Shown piece by piece: positions 35,654 through 43,571 of a DNA stretch of 64,000 nt. A program made the position numbers and the translations under genes. Position 1 is the stretch's first letter; each line of letters starts with the position of its first letter. Source of the DNA: Aestuariibaculum sediminum (GTDB lineage: Bacteria > Bacteroidota > Bacteroidia > Flavobacteriales > Flavobacteriaceae); NCBI RefSeq assembly GCF_014596945.1, contig NZ_JACVXB010000005.1, positions 168,447-232,446 of the forward strand. Direction: 5' to 3'. The notes under the pieces are model-generated. The model saw only the letters and a list, made by a program, of their open reading frames with translations, made no database searches and was not told the DNA's origin.

Positions 35654-36889
35654 TTGGGTTTTATTTATAATATTGGCATTAAATTAGCTGAAACTGTATT
35701 ACCATGTATAGCGCCTTTTAATCAAAAAATAAAAAAAGGAGTAGTCGGGCGTCGCGAAACCTTTTCTGTATTAAAAGAAAATCTATACTCAAACGACAAA
35801 ACACTGTGGTTTCATTGTGCTTCTTTAGGCGAATACGAGCAAGGACTACCCGTATTCAAAGCACTTCGTGAGCATTACAAGGCGCATAAAATAGTCCTCA
35901 GTTTTTTTTCGCCTTCTGGTTATGAAATCAGAAAAAATTCGCCAATTGCTGATATTGTTGTTTACCTTCCTTTAGACTCAAAGCGCAATGCGAAGCGTTT
36001 TATAGACCTTATAAAACCTGAACTAACAGTTTTCGTAAAGTACGACATATGGCCTAATTTTTTAAGTGAAATAAAAAAACATAACTTTAAGTCAATACTT
36101 ATTTCTGCAGCCTTTAGACCGAATCAAACTTACTTTAATTTTTATGGTAAACACTTTAGAAATGCTCTTTTTTCATTCGAACATATATTCACTCAAAACG
36201 AAAACTCTAAAACACTTTTACGCGCTATAGGTTACGATAATGTTACCGTTTCCGGCGATACGCGTTTCGATCGCGTTTCGAGTCAATTGGAAATGGATAA
36301 TACGCTAAATTTCATCGAACAATTCAAGCAAAACAAACTTTGTGTCGTTGCTGGTAGCACATGGCCAGAAGGCGAGGCTTTATTTATCAATTTTATTAAT
36401 AAACATGCCTTAAACGATATAAAATTTATAATAGCACCGCACAATATAAAACCTAACCAAATAGCTAATCTTAAAGACAAACTAAAGGTTAAATGTGTTT
36501 TATTTTCAGAAAAAGAAAGTGCTTCTTTAGATACGGCTAAGGTATTCATTGTTGACACCATAGGAATATTAACCAAAATTTACAATTATGCCGATGTCGC
36601 TTATGTTGGAGGTGCACTCGGTTCAACGGGATTACATAACACTTTAGAGCCTGCAGTTTTCGGTGTGCCTATTATTATTGGAAACCATTATGATAAATTC
36701 CCGGAAGCAAATGCCCTTATAGAGAATGGCGGTACGTTTTCTATTTCAAATCAACAAGAATTCAACACGATTTTAACCCGTTTAATAGAAAACAAAAAAG
36801 ATCGGGAACTGGCAGGATCCAAAAATGCAACGTTTATTAAATCTCACAAAGGTGCCGTAAATACTATCACACAGTATTTAAACATATAA
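35654..36889 (+). CDS. waaA: 3-deoxy-D-manno-octulosonic acid (KDO) transferase
   Basis: This inner-membrane-anchored glycosyltransferase adds KDO to lipid A precursors. The GT30 N-domain is seen in KKGVVGRRETF and WFHCASLGEYEQGLPV; the C-domain has VVAGSTWPEGE, YVGGALGSTGLHNTLEPAVFGVPIIIGNHYDKFPEA. No ATG is available near the start. I chose TTG 35654 (411 residues, MGFIYNIGIKLAE) because homologues begin at this point and the -7 box lies just upstream; TTG 35633 would add seven residues and lies inside the promoter box. Confidence 0.93.
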   Translation: MGFIYNIGIKLAETVLPCIAPFNQKIKKGVVGRRETFSVLKENLYSNDKTLWFHCASLGEYEQGLPVFKALREHYKAHKIVLSFFSPSGYEIRKNSPIADIVVYLPLDSKRNAKRFIDLIKPELTVFVKYDIWPNFLSEIKKHNFKSILISAAFRPNQTYFNFYGKHFRNALFSFEHIFTQNENSKTLLRAIGYDNVTVSGDTRFDRVSSQLEMDNTLNFIEQFKQNKLCVVAGSTWPEGEALFINFINKHALNDIKFIIAPHNIKPNQIANLKDKLKVKCVLFSEKESASLDTAKVFIVDTIGILTKIYNYADVAYVGGALGSTGLHNTLEPAVFGVPIIIGNHYDKFPEANALIENGGTFSISNQQEFNTILTRLIENKKDRELAGSKNATFIKSHKGAVNTITQYLNI

Positions 36890-37032
36890 GTCTTATTTTC
36901 AGTTTAATACTAATAATTTTTCGTATATAATACGTATATTTAAACGACGTTTATTAATAATTACCCTGTACACCAAATAAATTTTAAGTTAAATGTCAAC
37001 AAACTAATCATTAACATAAAATTTAAAAACGA

Positions 37033-37491
37033 ATGAAAAAATTATTTTTAACTACAGCGCTATTACTAACTCTATGCTTAGTTTTTACATCTTGTAGAGA
37101 CACAAAAAAAGCTGAATCACTTGAAGAAGTTATGGATAATGCTGGCGATGCTCTAGATGATGCAGCAGACGATGTTCAGGACGCCATGAACGATGCTGGT
37201 GATGCCATTGAGGAAGGCGCCAATGATGCCGGTGATGCTATTGAAGAAGGAGCAAACGACGCTACTGATGCAGTAAATGATGCTTTGGATGATGCTGACG
37301 ACGCCGTAAACGATGCCATTGACGATGCAGAAAAAGCCATTGATAATGCCGCTAAATCTACCAGCGATGCCGTTAGTAAAACAGCTAAATCAGCAGAAGA
37401 AACGGTAGACGATGCTGCTAAAAGTGTTGAAAAAGCAATAAACGACGCAAATGATGCCGTTGAAAAAGAAGTGAAAAAAATTACGAATTAA
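37033..37491 (+). CDS. Lipoprotein with 11-residue amphipathic repeats
   Basis: The 152-residue protein has a lipoprotein signal ending at C21 (LVFTSC). Residues about 42-107 are consecutive 11-residue units, of which 53-63 and 64-74 are identical (NDAGDAIEEGA), followed by NDATDAVNDAL, DDADDAVNDAI and DDAEKAIDNAA. The composition is almost only Ala, Asp, Glu, Asn and small residues. The rest (108-150) keeps a looser KSxxDAV pattern. Such undecad repeats form long amphipathic helices, as in LEA-like and apolipoprotein-like proteins. It is probably an acidic periplasmic rod; function unknown. Monocistronic with a strong terminator. Confidence 0.85.
   Translation: MKKLFLTTALLLTLCLVFTSCRDTKKAESLEEVMDNAGDALDDAADDVQDAMNDAGDAIEEGANDAGDAIEEGANDATDAVNDALDDADDAVNDAIDDAEKAIDNAAKSTSDAVSKTAKSAEETVDDAAKSVEKAINDANDAVEKEVKKITN
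37189..37353 (+). repeat. Tandem 33-bp coding repeats
   Basis: Five consecutive 33-bp units encode the 11-residue repeats of the lipoprotein. The first two units give identical peptides but differ at several third codon positions, so the duplication is not recent or is under protein-level selection. Confidence 0.75.
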
Positions 37492-37513
37492 AATATAAAT
37501 ACCGATTTCTTTT

Positions 37514-37554
37514 AAACTAAAAAAGACTGCTGTATAGGCAGTCTTTTTTAGTTT
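37514..37554. terminator. Bidirectional intrinsic terminator
   Basis: A perfect 17-bp stem (37514-37530 with 37538-37554) and a 7-nt loop TGTATAG lie between the converging repeat lipoprotein gene and xylA. Confidence 0.93.
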
Positions 37555-37570
37555 CATTCAGCTACATGCA

Positions 37571-38896
37571 TTAAATATATTGATTAAGTATATTTTCAAA
37601 CAATTCCTGCTTGCCACTTTGTAATTGCAATTCTCCATTGTCCTGAGCGATTTGATACAAATCCTGAAGATCTAATTTTCCTTCTTCAAACGCTTTTCCT
37701 TTGCCAGAATCGAACGACGCATAACGTTCTTGTCTCAATTTTTCATAAGGCGACGAGGTAATAATTTTATCAGCAGTCAATAAAGCTCTTGCGAACGTAT
37801 CTGCCCCTCCAATATGTGCATGGAAGACATCTTCTAAATCGGTAGAATTTCTTCTGATTTTCGCATCAAAATTCACACCACCACCTTGTAAACCACCAGC
37901 CTTTAAGAACACTAACATAGCTTCAGTTGTTTCTAAAACATTATTCGGAAACTGATCGGTATCCCAACCATTTTGGTAATCGCCACGGTTAGCATCCATA
38001 CTTCCTAACATGCCTGCTTTTGCAGCCACTTCTATTTCATGTTGAAAGGTATGTTGCGCCAAAGTTGCGTGATTGACTTCAATATTAATTTTGAAATCTT
38101 TATCTAAACCGTATTCCTTTAAAAAACCAATCGCTGTAGCGGTATCAAAATCATACTGATGCTTCATTGGCTCCATGGGTTTTGGCTCGATAAAAAAGTT
38201 TCCTTTAAAACCTTGGGCTCTGGCATAATCTCTTGCCATGGTTAAAAACTGTCCCATATGGTCTAACTCACGGCCCATATCGGTGTTTAACAAACTCATA
38301 TAACCTTCACGACCGCCCCAGAACACATAATTCTCTCCATTTAAAGCGATAGTAGCATCTAAGGCTAATTTCACCTGTCCACCGGCACGAGCTACCACAT
38401 TAAAATCTGGGTTGGTTGCTGCACCATTCATATAACGCGGATTAGAAAAACAGTTCGCCGTTCCCCAAAGTAATTTAACTCCTGAGGCTGCTTGTTTCTC
38501 TTTTAAATAATCGGTTATAACTGCTAACCGGCTTTCTAATTCGCCTAATGAATTTCCTTCACTAACCAGATCGACATCATGAAAACAATAATATCCGAAT
38601 CCCATTTTTGTAATAAATTCGAATGCTGCATCGGCTTTATCTTTTGCTGCCTGAACAGGGTCTGAAGCTTTATCCCATTCAAAACGCATCGTATCTGTAC
38701 CAAATGGATCGCCTCCTTTTGCGCAGAACGTATGCCAGTAAGCTACCGAAAATTTAAACCAGTCTCTCATGGTTTTCCCGGCAACAACCTGATCTGGATT
38801 GTAGTATTTAAAAGCCAAAGGGTTATCTGATTCTTTGCCTTCGAATTTAATTTCTGGAATACCTTTATAGTATTCTTTATTTCCTATTAATGCCAT
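37571..38896 (-). CDS. xylA: Xylose isomerase
   Basis: The 441-residue cytosolic enzyme converts xylose to xylulose. The catalytic histidine H106 with D109 is in [15 protein letters not shown]-type metal/substrate residues appear as [30 protein letters not shown] and [21 protein letters not shown] blocks complete the class II metal sites. Last gene of the xyl operon, 12 bp after xylB. The pathway continues with xylulokinase. Confidence 0.97.
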   Translation of the reverse strand: MALIGNKEYYKGIPEIKFEGKESDNPLAFKYYNPDQVVAGKTMRDWFKFSVAYWHTFCAKGGDPFGTDTMRFEWDKASDPVQAAKDKADAAFEFITKMGFGYYCFHDVDLVSEGNSLGELESRLAVITDYLKEKQAASGVKLLWGTANCFSNPRYMNGAATNPDFNVVARAGGQVKLALDATIALNGENYVFWGGREGYMSLLNTDMGRELDHMGQFLTMARDYARAQGFKGNFFIEPKPMEPMKHQYDFDTATAIGFLKEYGLDKDFKINIEVNHATLAQHTFQHEIEVAAKAGMLGSMDANRGDYQNGWDTDQFPNNVLETTEAMLVFLKAGGLQGGGVNFDAKIRRNSTDLEDVFHAHIGGADTFARALLTADKIITSSPYEKLRQERYASFDSGKGKAFEEGKLDLQDLYQIAQDNGELQLQSGKQELFENILNQYI

Positions 38897-38908
38897 GATT
38901 TTTAATGT

Positions 38909-40396
38909 TTATTTGTTTTGTAATATTATTTCTAATTCTTTTTTCCAGGCGTTATAAGCGTCCTGGTAAACGGCTTTATTTTCTAATGGTTTATAAGTCA
39001 TCACATAATCGTTTTCCATAATACGTTTTCCAAAAGTTTCAAAATCGCCTTTATGCAAATCGGCGGCACGAGCTGCTCCTATAGCTCCTGTTGTATTATA
39101 AATTTCAATATCCTGATGGATTAAAGTTGCTACGGTATTGGCAAAGATTTCGGAACGGTACAAATTATCATTTCCTGCACGAATAACGGTGGGTTTGATG
39201 CCATCGGAAGTTAAAATTTCCATGCCGTACACAAATGAAAAAGCAATGCCTTCGAGAGCTGCGCGACACAAATGCCCTTTATGGTGGTTGTTTAAATTTA
39301 GATTTAAAATACGCGTACCAACATCTTTATTGTTAAGCATGCGTTCGGCTCCATTTCCAAAAGGAATTAAGCAAACGCCATCGGATCCCACTGGAATTTC
39401 GGAGGCCAAAACATTCATCTCCTCATAATTATTCACTGCCAAATTATTCAGCATCCAGCGATACTGAATCCCGGCACCGTTTATACAAAGTAATTTTCCT
39501 ATTCTGGCCGACTCGTTTTTAGTATAATTTACGTGGGCAAAATTATTAACGCGGGAACTTTCTTTAACCGATAAACTATCGGTAATAGCATATACTACAC
39601 CTGACGTTCCTCCTGTTGAGGCGACTTCTCCCGGATTAAATACATTTAAAGACAGTGCATTGTTTGGCTGATCGCCTGCACGATAATAAATTGGTGTGCC
39701 TTCCATAAGCCCACTTTCTAATGCGCCTTGCTTATCGACCACCGATTGCAAACCAAAGGTCGCAACAATATCAGGCACCATATCTTGATGAACACCATAA
39801 TACTCCAGAAGAAAATCGGCAATACTATTGGTTTTAAAATCCCAAAAAATGCCTTCAGACAATCCTGAAATAGTCGTGTTTATGATATTCGAAAATTTAT
39901 AGGCGATATAATCTCCAGGAAGCATAAACTTGTGTATTCTGCTAAAAACATCTGGTTCATTATCCTTAATCCACTTCAACTTAGACGCCGTAAAATTTGC
40001 TGGAGAGTTTAATAAATTGTTAGTACATACTTCTTCTCCAATGGTTTCGAAAGCCTTATTACCTATTTCAACGGCACGACTATCGCACCAAATAATACTT
40101 TTCCGCAAAGGTTTACCGTCTTTATCAACAACTACCAAACCGTGCATTTGATAAGAAATACCAATACCTTTTATTTGGTTAGCTTCAATTTTGTTTTCAG
40201 ACTTTAAACGTGAAATTGCTTTACAGACATGCTGCCACCAATGGTCGGGATCTTGTTCCGCCCAGCCGTTTTTTTCCGCATGCATGCTCATTTCTTCTTT
40301 TGGCTCCTGAACAACGTCGATACTCTTCCCTGAACTTATATCTACTAAAGCCGCCTTTATAGACGAACTTCCTATATCTAATCCTAAATAATACAT
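38909..40396 (-). CDS. xylB: Xylulokinase
   Basis: The 495-residue FGGY-family kinase phosphorylates D-xylulose to xylulose 5-phosphate. It has the N-terminal ATPase signature LGLDIGSSSIKAALVD, the substrate motif YQMHGLVVVD, and the C-terminal GGTSGVVYAI and RAGNDNLYRSEIFA blocks. It is placed between the GntR regulator (1 bp gap) and xylA (12 bp gap), so the three form one operon. Confidence 0.96.
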   Translation of the reverse strand: MYYLGLDIGSSSIKAALVDISSGKSIDVVQEPKEEMSMHAEKNGWAEQDPDHWWQHVCKAISRLKSENKIEANQIKGIGISYQMHGLVVVDKDGKPLRKSIIWCDSRAVEIGNKAFETIGEEVCTNNLLNSPANFTASKLKWIKDNEPDVFSRIHKFMLPGDYIAYKFSNIINTTISGLSEGIFWDFKTNSIADFLLEYYGVHQDMVPDIVATFGLQSVVDKQGALESGLMEGTPIYYRAGDQPNNALSLNVFNPGEVASTGGTSGVVYAITDSLSVKESSRVNNFAHVNYTKNESARIGKLLCINGAGIQYRWMLNNLAVNNYEEMNVLASEIPVGSDGVCLIPFGNGAERMLNNKDVGTRILNLNLNNHHKGHLCRAALEGIAFSFVYGMEILTSDGIKPTVIRAGNDNLYRSEIFANTVATLIHQDIEIYNTTGAIGAARAADLHKGDFETFGKRIMENDYVMTYKPLENKAVYQDAYNAWKKELEIILQNK

Positions 40397-40397
40397 G

Positions 40398-41384
40398 TTA
40401 TAACGAATCCCTTAATGTTAATTGTGTTGGTATATATAGTTGTAATGATTTATCCGTATTAATAAACGATGCCGCCGCTGCCCCCATAGCTTTAAAATTG
40501 GTCGATATCACCGAAATACCTTTATATATAAAAGGCTTCATAGGCGTTTCGTTATACGACAAAAAGCCGGCATCGGTACCTGGTTCATAGTTTTTTAACC
40601 TACACTGTTCTAAGAATGTTCCCAAAATACGGTCACTCACACTAACATAAGCTTCCCCTTTTTTCACTACAAACGCTTCGGCTTCTGTAACAATTTTAAA
40701 ATTTAAATTATTAGCCTCAGAAAACGCTTTAAAATAGGTTACGGTTTCGTAAGGATGATTTGTAAAAGAAGGATAAATAAAAACTAAACGCTTATATTTT
40801 TTTAAAGCCGGTAGAGCAGGTTTTAAAGCTTCCATAAAAGCTTGTCCAAAATCCTGAAAGACATAATTATAATCTGAATCGGCGTTTATATTCCAGTCTA
40901 TTAGTAGCAATTTGTCTTTTTCAATATCTGCCAGAATTGGCGCTACCCCTTTATTGTCAAACCCCATCACCACATACTTGTAATACTTCCCTTTACTATT
41001 ATTTAAAATAGTTTTGAGGTTATTAATTTTATAATGATGAAACTGCACATCAACAATAATGTTTTTAGGTAAATTATTTACAAATGCGTGATATAACACT
41101 TCTTTGTATGCTTTGAAGGTATCTAAAACGAGTAACACTTTTTTGGTATCGTTTGCGACAAAATACCCTTTGTTTGGAACAGATTCGATGACACCATTTT
41201 CTTTTAATATTGAATATGCCTTAAATACGGTATCTCTAGACAAGCTATACTCTTTAACCATGCTATTAACAGAAGGCAAAGGGTCTCCGCTACCAATGCT
41301 ATTATTCGCCAGGGCATCGTTTACAGCGTTTACCAATTGCTGATATTTTGGAATATCACTATTAAAATTAAATTCAAAAACCAT
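40398..41384 (-). CDS. GntR-type transcriptional regulator with sugar-binding-like C-domain
   Basis: From ATG 41384 (MVFEFNFNSDIPKYQQLVNAV) the protein is 328 residues. An earlier in-frame ATG at 41441 lies within the upstream terminator and is unlikely. Residues 1-75 form a winged helix of the GntR family (PSVNSMVKEYSLSRDTVFKAYSILKENGVIESVPNKGYFV). The remainder resembles a LacI-like periplasmic-binding fold. As first gene of xylR-xylB-xylA it probably senses xylose or a derivative and represses or activates its own operon. Three tandem CAGAA units lie just before the start. Confidence 0.9.
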   Translation of the reverse strand: MVFEFNFNSDIPKYQQLVNAVNDALANNSIGSGDPLPSVNSMVKEYSLSRDTVFKAYSILKENGVIESVPNKGYFVANDTKKVLLVLDTFKAYKEVLYHAFVNNLPKNIIVDVQFHHYKINNLKTILNNSKGKYYKYVVMGFDNKGVAPILADIEKDKLLLIDWNINADSDYNYVFQDFGQAFMEALKPALPALKKYKRLVFIYPSFTNHPYETVTYFKAFSEANNLNFKIVTEAEAFVVKKGEAYVSVSDRILGTFLEQCRLKNYEPGTDAGFLSYNETPMKPFIYKGISVISTNFKAMGAAAASFINTDKSLQLYIPTQLTLRDSL

Positions 41385-41439
41385 AATCCGTTCTGTTCTG
41401 TTCTGGTTTGTAAAATAAGTAATTTTTAAATAGAAAAAC

Positions 41440-41475
41440 AAAAAAGGGCACTATTTTTAACAATAGCACCCTTTT
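41440..41475 (-). terminator. Intrinsic terminator after sulfatase
   Basis: AAAAGGG and CCCTTTT plus CTATT/AATAG form a stem with one 2-nt internal mismatch. It separates the sulfatase unit from the xyl operon. Confidence 0.7.
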
Positions 41476-41498
41476 ATAAATTATGTCACAAAACTATT

Positions 41499-43559
41499 CT
41501 AGCGGTAAATATCACTACTATTAAACACTCTAGAAGTGTTGGATTTCCAGGTTAAACTAAAAGGTATTTTAGCTTGGTTGGGATTACTTAAATAAATTTT
41601 AATCGGATGCACTCCCTTTTCGAGTACCATCGTTGTACTTTTTTCATCCCCTGATTGATAGCCATAATCGGCATCAAACAATAAAGCTTTATGTAGTTTT
41701 ACGACTGCCTTGTGTACCGTATTAAAGTGAAACGTATAAGTACCGGTGTTTGGTATATTTATATATCCGTTAATTAAATACAAGCTCTCCTCCCGTTTCT
41801 GAAAATCAATTTTTTCTAAATTAGAAACCTTTCCGGATTTGGTAGGTTTCATCACTGATAAATTAGGTAACCAAGGATAATCACCTGTAAAGGCCTGCCA
41901 CTTAAATCCAAGTTTGGATACGCTTTTTTTAAGTGCTGGCACAGGAGCCTCGTCATATGGTCTTTTAGCAGTAGGGTTCGTACGACGCATGCGCAATACC
42001 TCGGCTTTCATTCTTTTTTGAAGATCGGCTAAATGACCATCTTTAGCAAGGTTTTGAGATTGATGGGTATCGTTTATCACATCGTAAATTTCGAAATCAT
42101 CATCAGCCGATTGAATATCATAACGAATCCCAACCATGTCATTAAAGCGAATCATTTGCATTTGATTACGATTCCGATTCCGATTGTTAATTGAAAAATC
42201 GTCGTACCCTGGTGTTTTCCCAGGAAAAACATATTCTGAATATACTAAACTTTCTAATTGTTTTCCTTTTCCTGTTAAAGCTGGCATCAAAGAAACGCCA
42301 TCACTAATGGCCGGCGCTTTACAGCCCGCCACATCGGTAAATGTGGGCAACCAATCGTGAGAAATATTAGATGTCTTTACCTTGGAATTTGCAGGTATTT
42401 TACCCGGCCAACGCGCTATTAACGGCAGGCGTTCTCCCCCTTCTAACACATCGCGTTTTAGCCCATCGAACGGTCCAAAGCTATCGAAAAAATCTGGGGT
42501 ATTAGCTACATAACCTTTTGGTAAATACGACTCTGCTGACGGACCATTATCGGAAGTAAAAATAACCATAGTATTATCGTCAATATCTAAGTCTTTCAGC
42601 AATTTTAAGATATCACCTACCGCATTATCAATACGCCTAACACTGGTCGCATATCGTTTATAAGTTTCAGGCCATGCAACTTCCGGAGTGTTCTCATTAT
42701 GATCATCGTCGTAAGTGGCCTTAGCATAATCTGGGTGCATATACGAATCTGGTTTTCCCGAAGCTGTATTAATCATTTTACCAGATGTTCCAAGCCATTG
42801 TACACCTCCATCAACACCTCCGCCAATAGGATATTCCTGTGTTGGCAATTCTAATACGGCATGTGGTGTATCGTACGCTAAAAACATAAAAAAAGGCTTT
42901 TCGGCTTTCGCCTGCTCTACAATCCATTTTTTTGCAACAGCCGTCCATAAATCGGTAGTATAGCATTTATCCAATCCTTTTGAAACTTCGGTTTCATTTT
43001 CCCAAACCTCTTTAGCCCCTCGATAAATACCTTCAACAGGGTAATGCTCATGTCCGTCACGATGACGCATATAGCCATAAAAATAATCAAAACCACGCTT
43101 ATTAGGAGTGCTAGGCCAACCTTCTTCTCGACTACCTTGCAAACCCCACTTACCAATTGCAGCCGTAGCGTAGCCCAATTTTTGCGTTACATTTCCAATA
43201 GTATAATTATCAGATAATGCTTTATCGAATTGATTGTCTCGAACATTGGCATGCCCTTGAGATAATCCTGTTAATAATGAACTTCTTGATGGAGCACATA
43301 CCGGTGCAGCAGCATAATGATGCGTAAGCATAACACCCTCATGAGCCATTTGATCTAAATTAGGTGTGCTTGTCCATGGTTCTGCACGATTATCTCTTGC
43401 TTTTCGTTCATTTTGATAAAACACACCAATATCACCATAACCTAAATCGTCGGTTAATATAAAAATGATATTGGGTTTTGATGTGTTTTTTTGCTGTGCT
43501 GATACAGCAAACGATAAACCTAGGCAAAATAACACCCCTAATTTAGATACTAATTTCAT
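41499..43559 (-). CDS. Arylsulfatase-family sulfatase with C-terminal PA14-like domain
   Basis: The 686-residue secreted enzyme has a signal peptide ending near residue 21. C88 in PVCAPSRSSLLTG is the cysteine converted to formylglycine in type I (S1) sulfatases, and D37-D38 in LTDDLGYGD bind calcium. DNGPS and the later KW residues complete the site. From about residue 560 a beta-rich domain (GYINIPNTGTYTFHFNT) resembles PA14, which often binds glycans. It would remove sulfate esters from a polysaccharide or its oligosaccharides. Co-directional with the PhoD-like gene 12 bp upstream. The S1 subfamily and the sugar are not decidable by eye. Confidence 0.93.
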   Translation of the reverse strand: MKLVSKLGVLFCLGLSFAVSAQQKNTSKPNIIFILTDDLGYGDIGVFYQNERKARDNRAEPWTSTPNLDQMAHEGVMLTHHYAAAPVCAPSRSSLLTGLSQGHANVRDNQFDKALSDNYTIGNVTQKLGYATAAIGKWGLQGSREEGWPSTPNKRGFDYFYGYMRHRDGHEHYPVEGIYRGAKEVWENETEVSKGLDKCYTTDLWTAVAKKWIVEQAKAEKPFFMFLAYDTPHAVLELPTQEYPIGGGVDGGVQWLGTSGKMINTASGKPDSYMHPDYAKATYDDDHNENTPEVAWPETYKRYATSVRRIDNAVGDILKLLKDLDIDDNTMVIFTSDNGPSAESYLPKGYVANTPDFFDSFGPFDGLKRDVLEGGERLPLIARWPGKIPANSKVKTSNISHDWLPTFTDVAGCKAPAISDGVSLMPALTGKGKQLESLVYSEYVFPGKTPGYDDFSINNRNRNRNQMQMIRFNDMVGIRYDIQSADDDFEIYDVINDTHQSQNLAKDGHLADLQKRMKAEVLRMRRTNPTAKRPYDEAPVPALKKSVSKLGFKWQAFTGDYPWLPNLSVMKPTKSGKVSNLEKIDFQKREESLYLINGYINIPNTGTYTFHFNTVHKAVVKLHKALLFDADYGYQSGDEKSTTMVLEKGVHPIKIYLSNPNQAKIPFSLTWKSNTSRVFNSSDIYR

Positions 43560-43571
43560 TGTTAAAACATT

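Noticed and set aside
41391..41405. Three tandem TTCTG units before the GntR regulator start
   Set aside because: A 15-bp simple repeat may be chance or slippage; there is no second copy near the xyl genes to support an operator.
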